NCBI GenBank assembly: GCA_959600835.1
Contig: CAUGNQ010000043.1
Span: 1 to 17,340, forward strand
DNA length: 17,340 nt
Reading direction: 5' to 3'
Source: an uncultured Collinsella sp.
Lineage (GTDB): Bacteria > Actinomycetota > Coriobacteriia > Coriobacteriales > Coriobacteriaceae
The position numbers and the translations under genes were made by a program. Every line of letters begins with the position of its first letter. Position 1 is the stretch's first letter. The notes under the pieces were generated by a model. That model was not told the DNA's origin and did no database searches. It saw nothing but the letters and a program-made list of their open reading frames with translations. Positions 1 to 7,765 of this stretch are shown piece by piece.

Positions 1-19
1 TCGGACAGTCCTGACTCGC

Positions 20-46
20 CCGGAGAGCACATTAAGTGCTCTCCGG
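20..46. other. Perfect 11-bp hairpin, function unknown
   Basis: Arms at 20-30 and 36-46 (CCGGAGAGCAC / GTGCTCTCCGG) pair perfectly around a 5-nt loop. No T-run follows on either strand, so it is not a convincing intrinsic terminator. Bases 1-187 around it show no gene I recognise. Frame 1 of the + strand stays open from base 1 to a stop at 139-141, but the 46 residues resemble nothing known to me. It could be the end of a structured RNA or of a gene lying to the left. Confidence 0.4.
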
Positions 47-180
47 CTCGTGCGGAACTCGCGATCGACCTTATGCCCCGCCCCTCGGGACTAAGGATAC
101 ATGGTAGAGGCGCTCGTGCTGCAAAATTCATGAGCTGGTGACCTATTCTGCGTCCCAGGTCGGCTCATCTTCACCACCGG

Positions 181-220
181 TTAATAAAAAAGAGGTACCG
201 GTTGGTCCGGTACCTCTTTT
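181..220 (-). terminator. Intrinsic terminator of metK
   Basis: Arms at 188-201 and 207-220 (AAAAGAGGTACCGG / CCGGTACCTCTTTT) form a 14-bp perfect stem with a 5-nt loop. Read leftward, the stem runs into a T-rich tract (TTTTTTATTAA). It lies about 37 bases beyond the metK stop, as expected for the end of that transcript. Confidence 0.9.
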
Positions 221-257
221 GGTGCGTTTCGATTTGGCTGTAGCTTTTGCCGCTAGC

Positions 258-1538
<1,281 letters not shown>

Positions 1539-1560
1539 GATTGTCCTTTCAAAAACGTGT

Positions 1561-1587
1561 CCCGGCGACCGTTACCATTCCGCCGGG
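1561..1587 (-). promoter_or_regulatory. Hairpin in the metK leader
   Basis: Arms CCCGGCG (1561-1567) and CGCCGGG (1581-1587) pair perfectly around a 13-nt loop. Read in the metK direction, the stem is followed by ACACGTTTTTG and then the metK ribosome-binding site. A GC stem followed within a few bases by a T-run is terminator-like, so it may be a leader attenuator. It could equally be a simple 5' UTR stem. I see none of the conserved SAM-I riboswitch motifs in this short leader. Confidence 0.4.
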
Positions 1588-1605
1588 CTCTCTATGCAAG
1601 GGCAC

Positions 1606-1611
1606 ATCATA
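1606..1611 (-). promoter_or_regulatory. Possible -10 box of the metK promoter
   Basis: On the minus strand this reads TATGAT, one base from TATAAT, about 68 bases upstream of the metK start. No good -35 hexamer lies 16-18 bases further upstream (only TGTGAA-like). This is a weak prediction. If correct, the transcript would begin near 1599 and include the leader hairpin at 1561-1587. Confidence 0.3.
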
Positions 1612-1652
1612 GCGCGTAAATCAAACATTCACACCCTTTCCGCACCTACTCT

Positions 1653-1732
1653 TTGGGGACGGACTTAAATGACCAGCCTTACCTAAGTGCCGACAGGTTG
1701 CCCAAAGACTGATCATTTAAGTCTGTCCCCAA
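1653..1732. repeat. Long imperfect inverted repeat 1 (metK/gltX spacer)
   Basis: Arms at 1653-1680 and 1705-1732 (28 bp) match at 25 positions when one is reverse-complemented. All three differences are transitions. The loop is 24 nt. The outer arm begins TTGGGGACGGACTTAAATGA; the other arm reads the same inward with GGGGACAGAC. The element lies between the divergent metK and gltX genes, outside both predicted -10 boxes. It is one of four such elements in this half of the window and is unlike a terminator: there is no T-run and no gene ends here. Confidence 0.85.
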
Positions 1733-1776
1733 TGACTGGGTCGGTGCCCTTTGTGCGGAGGTGGGCATTGTTGCTT

Positions 1777-1782
1777 TATACT
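1777..1782 (+). promoter_or_regulatory. Possible -10 box of the gltX promoter
   Basis: TATACT lies 40 bases upstream of the gltX start. The hexamer 17 bases upstream of it (TGCGGA) is a poor -35; TTGTGC at 1751-1756 is a better hexamer but sits 20 bases away. The assignment rests mainly on the -10 match and its position. Confidence 0.35.
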
Positions 1783-1822
1783 GATGCGGTTAGACATCCA
1801 TCCTGCAATCGAGGAGATTTCC

Positions 1823-3298
1823 ATGGCATCAGACGTTCGCGTCCGCTTTGCACCCTCACCGACGGGCAAGCTGCACATCGGCGGCGCCCGCACCGCTATC
1901 TATAACTGGGCTTTCGCCCGTGCAAACGGCGGCACGTTCATCCTGCGCATCGACGACACCGACCCCACCCGCTCTACCGACGAGAACACGCAGATTATCC
2001 TGCGCGCCATGCGTTGGCTGGGCCTGGACTGGGACGAGGGTCCCGAGGTTGGCGGCGACTTTGGCCCCTACGCCCAGACCGAGCGCCTGGACCTGTACAA
2101 GCAGGCCGCCCAGAAGCTCTGGGACGAGGGCAAGGCCTATCCCTGCTTCTGCACCAAGGAGCAGCTCGACGCCGACCGTAAGGCCGCGCAGGAGCGCAAG
2201 GACCCCTTCCAGGGCTATCAGCGCCGTTGCCGCGATCTTGATCCTGAGGAGGCCCGCCGCCGCATCGAGGCCGGCGAGTCTTACGTCCTCCGCATCAAGG
2301 TGCCCGAGGACCGCGGCGACGTCGTTATCCACGACGCCGTCCACGGCGAGGTGACCTTCGACGCCAAGGAGCTCGACGACTTCGTCATCTTCCGCTCCGA
2401 CGGCACGCCCACGTATAACTTCGCGACCGTCGTCGACGACGCCATGATGAAGATCACCCACGTCATCCGCGGCGACGACCATCTGTCCAACACCCCGCGC
2501 CAGGTCATGGTCTACGAGGCCCTCGGTGCGCCCGTGCCCACGTTCGCCCACATCTCCATGATCCTGGGCGCCGACGGCAAGAAGCTCTCCAAGCGCCACG
2601 GCGCCACCTCGGTGGAGGAGTACCGCGACGCCGGCTACCTGTCCGACGCCTTCGTCAACTACTTGGCGCTGCTCGGCTGGTCGCTCGACGGCGAGACCAC
2701 GATCATCCCGCGCGATGTCCTGGCCAGTAAGTTCTCGCTCGACCGCATCTCCAAGAATCCGGCGACCTTCGACCCCAAGAAGCTCGACTGGGTCAATGCC
2801 GAGTACATCAACGGCATGTCCGATGCCCAGTTTGCCGACGAGATCATGGTCCCCGAGCTGCACGAGGCGGGTCTCATCGAGGGCAACGTCGAGTACGGTG
2901 AGGATTGGATCGATGCGCTTGCTGCCATCGTTAAGCCGCGCACCAAGATGCCTGCCGACGCCGTGACCGTCGCTGCTCCCATCTTTGCTACGGCCGAGAC
3001 GCTCGAGTATGACGAGAAATCTGTTAACAAGGGCCTGGCCAAGGAAGGCATGGGCGCCATTCTCGATGCCGCCAAGGCCGCGCTCGAGGGCGTGGACGAG
3101 TGGACGGCTGCCAACATCGACGCCGCGCTTGAGCCGCTGCCCGAGCAGATGGACCTTAAGAAGCGCGTGGTGTTCCAGGCCGTGCGCGTCGCCGTCTGCG
3201 GCAACATGGTGAGCCCCCCGCTGGGCGAGACCATGGCGCTCGTCGGCCGCGACGACTGCCTGGCGCGCATCGACCGCGCCCGCACGATGGCGCTGTAA
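1823..3298 (+). CDS. gltX: Glutamyl-tRNA synthetase
   Basis: This class I aminoacyl-tRNA synthetase attaches glutamate to tRNA-Glu in the cytosol. In bacteria without GlnRS it also charges tRNA-Gln for later amidation by GatCAB, which is likely but not shown here. The 491-residue product has normal length. The start VRVRFAPSPTG leads into the HIGH-type signature HIGG (residues 18-21). The KMSKS-type signature is KLSKR at 254-258. Cysteines 108, 110 and 136 sit where E. coli GluRS has zinc ligands, but the fourth position (138) is Asp rather than His, so zinc binding is uncertain. An in-frame reading extends upstream to 1751, but ATG 1823 is chosen because GAGGAG lies six bases before it and the conserved N-terminus begins there. 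It is transcribed divergently from metK and ends in its own terminator. Confidence 0.97.
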   Translation: MASDVRVRFAPSPTGKLHIGGARTAIYNWAFARANGGTFILRIDDTDPTRSTDENTQIILRAMRWLGLDWDEGPEVGGDFGPYAQTERLDLYKQAAQKLWDEGKAYPCFCTKEQLDADRKAAQERKDPFQGYQRRCRDLDPEEARRRIEAGESYVLRIKVPEDRGDVVIHDAVHGEVTFDAKELDDFVIFRSDGTPTYNFATVVDDAMMKITHVIRGDDHLSNTPRQVMVYEALGAPVPTFAHISMILGADGKKLSKRHGATSVEEYRDAGYLSDAFVNYLALLGWSLDGETTIIPRDVLASKFSLDRISKNPATFDPKKLDWVNAEYINGMSDAQFADEIMVPELHEAGLIEGNVEYGEDWIDALAAIVKPRTKMPADAVTVAAPIFATAETLEYDEKSVNKGLAKEGMGAILDAAKAALEGVDEWTAANIDAALEPLPEQMDLKKRVVFQAVRVAVCGNMVSPPLGETMALVGRDDCLARIDRARTMAL

Positions 3299-3321
3299 TC
3301 GCTGCGCAAACGTTTGTATCC

Positions 3322-3354
3322 GAGCCCCGTTCACCCGAGCGGGGCTCTTGTTTC
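3322..3354 (+). terminator. Intrinsic terminator of gltX
   Basis: GAGCCCCG (3322-3329) pairs perfectly with CGGGGCTC (3340-3347) around a 10-nt loop and is followed by TTGTTTCT. It lies 24 bases after the gltX stop and ahead of inverted repeat 2, so that repeat is not needed for termination. Confidence 0.85.
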
Positions 3355-3374
3355 TGTACCGATGAGTGGGTTGC

Positions 3375-3476
3375 TGGGACAAAATAATCAGTAGTGTTTG
3401 TCCCATGTTCGAGTGACGCAACGAGCTCGACACTCGTATCGGCTATGGGACAAACTCTACTGATTATTTTGTCCCA
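3375..3476. repeat. Long inverted repeat 2 (gltX/priA spacer), 102 bp
   Basis: Arms at 3375-3405 and 3446-3476 (31 bp) match at 30 positions. Each arm is itself a foldback: TGGGACAAA at one end and TTTGTCCCA at the other. A third, nested stem lies in the central 40 nt, CGAGTG (3410-3415) with CACTCG (3431-3436). The element can therefore fold as one long hairpin or as three small ones, like paired REP units. It lies just after the gltX terminator and 22 bases before the priA ribosome-binding site. Confidence 0.9.
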
Positions 3477-3508
3477 CCCCTTTCAGGTCCGTTCGTTAGA
3501 GGTGGTGT

Positions 3509-5962
3509 ATGGCTCAACAACTGTCGCTGTTTGGTTCGCCGGAACCGGAGGAAGCTCCGGTGAAGCCCAAGCCTGCCGCTGCCTCGGCTCAGTCTAAGCC
3601 TGCGCCCGAGCCCCCTGCCGCCTACGCGAGCGTGGTCCTCGACATCCCCACCCGTGCGCTGTCGGAACCGTTTGCTTACGGCATCCCCGAGTCCCTTGCC
3701 AACGAGGTCCAGATCGGATCCACAGTCCTGGTCCACTTTGGTAACCGTGCCGCCGCGGGCTATGTCGTCGACATTGCGCCTGATCTGGGCGATCTGCCGG
3801 GCAACAACGCCCTCGACCCCGTGCGCATCAAGCCCATCGAGGCTATCCTCAGCAAACCGCTCTTTACCGCCGAGGCTGCACGCATTGCGCGCTGGATGAG
3901 CCGCGAGTATGTCGCGACGCTTTCCGAGTGCCTGCGCCTGTTTTTGCCACCGGGCGGCAGCCCGCGTGTGGTCAAGGGCGACGACGGCGTGTGGACGGTT
4001 GAACGTCCAGCCGTCAAACCCATCCAAAACCGCTGGGTGATGCTTACGCCCGAAGGCTTTGACTACACGCCACCCAAGACCGCGGTCCGCCAGCGCCAAC
4101 TCATCGAGGCGCTCCAGTGTGGTCCTGTCACGACGCGCGACCTCAACCTTCTCTATAACAGTATGTCGGCGACCATCAAGTCGCTCGAAAAACGCGGCGT
4201 CGTGGTGGTGGAAGAGCGCCGCGCCTGGCGTGGCTGCAGCGAGCAGACCACGCTGTCCTCGGCAAGCGGCAAGGCGCCGGTCTCCCTTACCAACGGCCAG
4301 CAACAGGCACTCGCGCAGATTGAGCGCGCCCGTCTGGACGCTCATGGCGACGTGGTGCTGGTCGACGGCGTCACCGGCTCCGGCAAAACCGAGGTTTACC
4401 TCTCCGCCATCGAGCGCGTGCTCGCAGCCGGTCGCTCGGCCTGCGTGCTGGTGCCCGAGATTTCGCTGACGGCCCAGACCGTCGGCCGCTTCCGTTCGCG
4501 CTTTGGCGAGACGGTCGCGGTTTTCCACTCGCGTCTTTCTGCTGGCGAGCGTCTGGACCAGTGGGATATGGTTGCCAGCGGTGCGGCCCGCGTGGTCGTC
4601 GGCGCACGTTCGGCGCTCTTTTGCCCGCTTGGCGACCTGGGCCTCATCATCATTGACGAGGAGCACGAGACCAGCTACAAGCAGGGGTCCAGTCCGCGCT
4701 ACCATGCGCGCGAGGTGGCAGCCGAGATGGCGCGCCGCTATCGCTGCCCGCTCGTGCTGGGGTCGGCCACGCCTTCTGCCGAGGCCCTCGACCGCTGCCG
4801 CCGCGGCATGTATAACGGTGCCACCTGGACGCGTGTCGAGATGCCCGAGCGCCCCGGACACGCCGTGCTGCCTACGGTCCGCATTGCCGACCTGCGTCGC
4901 GAGTTCGCACACGGCAGCCGCTCCATGTTCTCAAAACCGCTGATGGAAGGCCTGGAGCGTGTGGTCGAGCGCCGCGAAAAGGCCGTGCTGCTGCACAACC
5001 GCCGCGGTTTTGCGCCGTTTTTGATGTGCCGCGAGTGCGGCTGCGTTCCCACCTGCAACCACTGCTCTACAGCGCTTACGTATCACGAGCGCACGCACAC
5101 GCTGCAATGTCACACATGCGGATCCTCCTGGCGCGTGCAGCCGTATCCCGCGCCCACGAGTCGTTGTCCCAAATGTGGCAGTCGCTACCTGGCAAAAATG
5201 GGGCTGGGCACGCAGCAGATCGAGGACGCACTGCACCAGATGCTGCCCGAGGACGTCGCCATCATCCGCATGGATGCCGATTCCACGCGCGGCAAGGACG
5301 CGCACAAAAAGCTGCTCGAGCAGTTCGATGCGGCCGATTGCGCCGTGTTGCTGGGCACCCAGATGATCGCCAAAGGCCTCGACTTTCCCGAGGTCACGCT
5401 CGTGGGTGTGGTCAATGCTGACTTCGCCCTCAAGCTGCCGGATTTCCGCGCAGGGGAGCGCGCCTACGATTTGCTTGAGCAGGTCGCCGGTCGCGCCGGT
5501 CGCGGCGATCGCCCTGGCGAGGTCATCATCCAGACCTACCTGCCCGAGGATCCGGTCATTCGTGCCGTCGCTGAGCACGACCGTTCGATCTTTACCGACT
5601 ACGATCTGGACCAGCGCCGCGACGCGCTGTACCCGCCGTTTGTTCGCCTGGTCAACATCTTGGTGTGGTCGGCAAACCGAGACGACGCGCAGGACTACAT
5701 TGGGCGCATTGTAAAGCTTCTTAAGCGCCGCTGGCATGCCGCCGCGCCCGATTTTTTGCGGGTGGGGAGTGCCGTGCCGCAGGTGCTAGGCCCGGCTTCG
5801 TGTGTAATCGAGAGAGCCAAGGACCGTTACCGCTTCCATCTGCTTGTGAAGTCGCCGGTAGGGTACCATGTCTCTGATGATATCGACGCCTGTCTCAAAG
5901 AGGTGGGCTCCGTGCGCGGCGTGAGCGTGAGCGTTGACGTCGACGCCTATGATTTGATGTAA
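3509..5962 (+). CDS. priA: Primosomal helicase PriA (replication restart protein N')
   Basis: PriA is a 3'-5' superfamily 2 helicase that recognises stalled or recombined replication forks and starts reloading of the replicative helicase. The 817 residues are slightly longer than usual. Residues 1-8 are MAQQLSLF, containing QLSLF (4-8), the consensus peptide for binding the DnaN sliding clamp. A Pro/Ala/Lys-rich linker follows to about residue 36, then the 3'-end DNA-binding domain. Helicase motifs are Walker A GVTGSGKT (287-294), DEEH (383-386), GSATPS, GTQMIAKGLDFP and VAGRAGRGDRPG. The zinc-binding insert has the expected paired cysteines (507/510, 516/519, 534/537, 553/556). The start has AGAGG about five bases upstream. 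It is followed closely by def, a common bacterial order. PriA is usually dispensable but important for growth. Confidence 0.96.
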   Translation: MAQQLSLFGSPEPEEAPVKPKPAAASAQSKPAPEPPAAYASVVLDIPTRALSEPFAYGIPESLANEVQIGSTVLVHFGNRAAAGYVVDIAPDLGDLPGNNALDPVRIKPIEAILSKPLFTAEAARIARWMSREYVATLSECLRLFLPPGGSPRVVKGDDGVWTVERPAVKPIQNRWVMLTPEGFDYTPPKTAVRQRQLIEALQCGPVTTRDLNLLYNSMSATIKSLEKRGVVVVEERRAWRGCSEQTTLSSASGKAPVSLTNGQQQALAQIERARLDAHGDVVLVDGVTGSGKTEVYLSAIERVLAAGRSACVLVPEISLTAQTVGRFRSRFGETVAVFHSRLSAGERLDQWDMVASGAARVVVGARSALFCPLGDLGLIIIDEEHETSYKQGSSPRYHAREVAAEMARRYRCPLVLGSATPSAEALDRCRRGMYNGATWTRVEMPERPGHAVLPTVRIADLRREFAHGSRSMFSKPLMEGLERVVERREKAVLLHNRRGFAPFLMCRECGCVPTCNHCSTALTYHERTHTLQCHTCGSSWRVQPYPAPTSRCPKCGSRYLAKMGLGTQQIEDALHQMLPEDVAIIRMDADSTRGKDAHKKLLEQFDAADCAVLLGTQMIAKGLDFPEVTLVGVVNADFALKLPDFRAGERAYDLLEQVAGRAGRGDRPGEVIIQTYLPEDPVIRAVAEHDRSIFTDYDLDQRRDALYPPFVRLVNILVWSANRDDAQDYIGRIVKLLKRRWHAAAPDFLRVGSAVPQVLGPASCVIERAKDRYRFHLLVKSPVGYHVSDDIDACLKEVGSVRGVSVSVDVDAYDLM

Positions 5963-5968
5963 CAAACC

Positions 5969-5974
5969 GAAAGG
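5969..5974 (+). promoter_or_regulatory. Ribosome-binding site that decides the def start
   Basis: GAAAGG directly abuts a first ATG at 5975, leaving no spacer. It is six bases from the second in-frame ATG at 5981. The spacing favours 5981 as the real start. Confidence 0.6.
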
Positions 5975-5980
5975 ATGGCC

Positions 5981-6517
5981 ATGGAAGCCAACGGAATCGT
6001 ACTGTCGCCCGACCCTCGCCTGCGTCAGGAGTGCGCCGTGATCGAGGAGATCACCCCGGCGATCGAGGCGCTTGCCGAGAAGATGAAGAAGATGATGTTC
6101 GACAACGGCGGCTGCGGCCTGGCTGCTCCGCAGATCGGCGAGCTCATCCAGCTCGTCACCATCGACTGCGCCTACAGCGACAAGAACGACTACGACCCGT
6201 ACGTGCTCATCAACCCTGTTATTGTTGAGCAGAGTGACCATCTGGTGCCGTTTAGCGAGGGCTGCCTGTCTATCCCCGGGATTAGCTGCGAGATCGAGCG
6301 TCCCGACCATGTCGTCGTCGAGGCGTACGACTTGGATGCCAACCTGATTCGCTATGAGGCTTCGGGCGACCTGTTCTGCGTGTGCCTGCAGCACGAGATC
6401 GATCACCTGCATGGCAACACTATGTTCGAGCGACTGAAGCCGATGCAGAGGATCAAGGCAGTCAAGGAGTACCAGGACGCCCTGGCCCGCGGCGCTCGAC
6501 CGGGTGAGACGGAGTAG
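5981..6517 (+). CDS. def: Peptide deformylase
   Basis: Peptide deformylase is a metallohydrolase that removes the formyl group from the N-terminal methionine of new proteins at the ribosome. The 178-residue product has typical length. The three family motifs are present: GLAAPQ (46-51), EGCLS (93-97) and HEIDH (138-142). C95, H138 and H142 are the expected metal ligands and E139 the catalytic base. An alternative start two codons upstream (5975) would add MA. The gene begins 18 bases after priA, so it is probably co-transcribed with it. fmt, which makes the formyl group's substrate, follows after a spacer with inverted repeat 3. Confidence 0.96.
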   Translation: MEANGIVLSPDPRLRQECAVIEEITPAIEALAEKMKKMMFDNGGCGLAAPQIGELIQLVTIDCAYSDKNDYDPYVLINPVIVEQSDHLVPFSEGCLSIPGISCEIERPDHVVVEAYDLDANLIRYEASGDLFCVCLQHEIDHLHGNTMFERLKPMQRIKAVKEYQDALARGARPGETE

Positions 6518-6525
6518 GTTTGTCC

Positions 6526-6627
6526 GTCCCCGGTGCTGAGCGCCCACATATCATCCCGTGTTCAAACATTCTCGCTTTGCTGCGAAACTGCGCGCGGGAC
6601 GATATGTGGGCGCTCAGCACCGGGGAC
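6526..6627. repeat. Long inverted repeat 3 (def/fmt spacer), 102 bp
   Basis: Arms at 6526-6558 and 6595-6627 (33 bp) match at 32 positions around a 36-nt loop. The left arm begins GTCCCCGGTGCTGAGCGCCC. The whole element is 102 bp, the same as repeat 2. The junction of left arm and loop reads TCCCGTGTTC (6554-6563), against TCCCATGTTC (3401-3410) in repeat 2. Just outside and into the arm, GTCCGTCCCC (6522-6531) is the reverse complement of GGGGACGGAC in repeat 1. It begins eight bases after the def stop and has no T-run. Confidence 0.9.
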
Positions 6628-6844
6628 TGCGTTGTTCTGGCTCGGTTCGCCCGGGTGCCGTCGGGCCAGGGATGGGCGTCTTCGCTGATAGGTGCTTTGC
6701 TGAAAGAGCTGCTTTTATTGCGGCTCTTTCTTTGGTTTTGGGTATATTTGTTCTTGTTGAAATGTTATTGCGGATGGGCTGGTGACTTGGCTTTCCGCTG
6801 TTCTTTGTAGCCGTCTCGGCTTTGGTTGAGAGGAGACGATCTTT
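6628..6844 (+). other. Rest of the def-fmt spacer: no gene seen
   Basis: The 327-base gap between def and fmt contains inverted repeat 3, a terminator at 6703-6740 and the fmt ribosome-binding site (AGGAG, 6831-6835). Open frames cross it, one with a hydrophobic C-terminal stretch, but their starts are TTG or GTG inside or beside the inverted repeat without a ribosome-binding site, so I do not call a gene. From about 6690 the sequence becomes T-rich, a bias that continues through fmt. Confidence 0.5.
6703..6740 (+). terminator. Intrinsic terminator after def
   Basis: AAAGAGCTGC (6703-6712) pairs with GCGGCTCTTT (6720-6729), ten pairs including one G-U, with a 7-nt loop. It is followed by CTTTGGTTTT. 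It would end a priA-def transcript about 190 bases after def, so fmt-rsmB probably have a promoter between here and 6830 that I cannot place with confidence. Confidence 0.7.
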
Positions 6845-7765
6845 ATGCGTATTGTGTTTATGGGTACGCCTGATTTTGCTGTGCCTTCTTTGACTTCGCT
6901 TGTTGAGGCTGGGAATGAGATTGCGCTTGTTGTTACTCGTCCTGATGCTGTTCGCGGGCGTGGTAAGAAGCTTGAGCCGTCTCCTGTTAAGGCTAAGGCG
7001 CTCGAGCTTGGTTTGCCTGTTGTTGAGGCTAATCGTATGACGGCCGAGGTTGTTGAGGCGCTCCAAGCTGCGCAAGCCGATATTTTCTGTGTGGCTGCTT
7101 ATGGTTGCATTTTGCCCGATGAGGTGCTGCATATGGCGCCGCTTGGTATTTTGAATGTTCATGCGTCCTTGCTGCCTCGCTGGCGTGGGGCTGCTCCTAT
7201 TCAGCGTGCGATTCTTGCTGGTGATGAGGTTGCTGGCGTTTCTATCATGCGTATTGGACATGGCGTTGATACCGGCGCTTATTGTGCCCAGGCGTCTACG
7301 TCGGTTGCCGGTAAGCATGCCGAGGCGCTCACGATGGAGCTTGGTGAGCTTGGCGGTAAGCTGCTGGCCGATACGCTACCGTCGCTTGCCGATGGTACGG
7401 CGGTGTGGATCGAGCAGGATGAGTCGCTTGTCACCCATGCTGCGAAGATTTCCAAGCAGGAGATGCGTCTAGATCCGCACATGGCGGCGCTTGATTGCGT
7501 GCGTCATGTGCTGGCCTCGTCCGATACCGCGCCTGCTCGTTGCGTGATTGCCGGCAAGACCGTGCGTGTGCTCGATGCTGCGGCGGCTGATGTGTCGCTT
7601 GGCGAGGGTCAGGTTCTCGTTAAGGCCAAGCGTGTTTACCTTGGCCTTTCCGATGGCTCGGTTGAGTTGCTCGAGGTTAAGCCTGATGGCAAGCGTGCTA
7701 TGGCCGCTTCTGCTTGGGCTGCTGGCCTGCAGGGTGCCGATCTTTCGTGGGGTGTTTTGTCATGA
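6845..7765 (+). CDS. fmt: Methionyl-tRNA formyltransferase
   Basis: This enzyme formylates the amino group of Met-tRNA-fMet using 10-formyltetrahydrofolate, producing the initiator tRNA of bacterial translation. The 306 residues are near the usual 310-315. The N-terminal formyltransferase fold begins MRIVFMGTPDFAVPSL. The catalytic segment is NVHASLLPRWRGAAPIQ, with N104, H106 and D142 (in HGVDTG) matching the family's Asn-His-Asp residues. AGGAG lies about ten bases before the start. The last bases overlap the rsmB start (ATGA). Codon use is odd: of the first 40 codons after ATG, 27 end in T and one in C, whereas in gltX the same count is 6 and 22. Confidence 0.96.
   Translation: MRIVFMGTPDFAVPSLTSLVEAGNEIALVVTRPDAVRGRGKKLEPSPVKAKALELGLPVVEANRMTAEVVEALQAAQADIFCVAAYGCILPDEVLHMAPLGILNVHASLLPRWRGAAPIQRAILAGDEVAGVSIMRIGHGVDTGAYCAQASTSVAGKHAEALTMELGELGGKLLADTLPSLADGTAVWIEQDESLVTHAAKISKQEMRLDPHMAALDCVRHVLASSDTAPARCVIAGKTVRVLDAAAADVSLGEGQVLVKAKRVYLGLSDGSVELLEVKPDGKRAMAASAWAAGLQGADLSWGVLS

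Noticed and set aside
1539..1652. SAM riboswitch before metK
   Set aside because: The leader is short and lacks the conserved SAM-I motifs and multi-stem junction; only one simple stem is present.
1733..1822. T-box leader before gltX
   Set aside because: The leader after the probable -10 box is about 35 bases, with no specifier stem or T-box sequence.
1856..3433. 525-residue minus-strand reading frame opposite gltX, and similar long frames opposite metK, priA, glgD and others
   Set aside because: GC-rich genes with few A/T-rich codons leave antisense frames open. None shows a known domain or a start signal, while the opposite strand encodes recognised enzymes.
6520..6810. Small + strand frames between def and fmt with a hydrophobic C-terminal segment
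   Set aside because: Starts are TTG or GTG within or beside inverted repeat 3, no ribosome-binding site is seen, and a terminator interrupts the frame.
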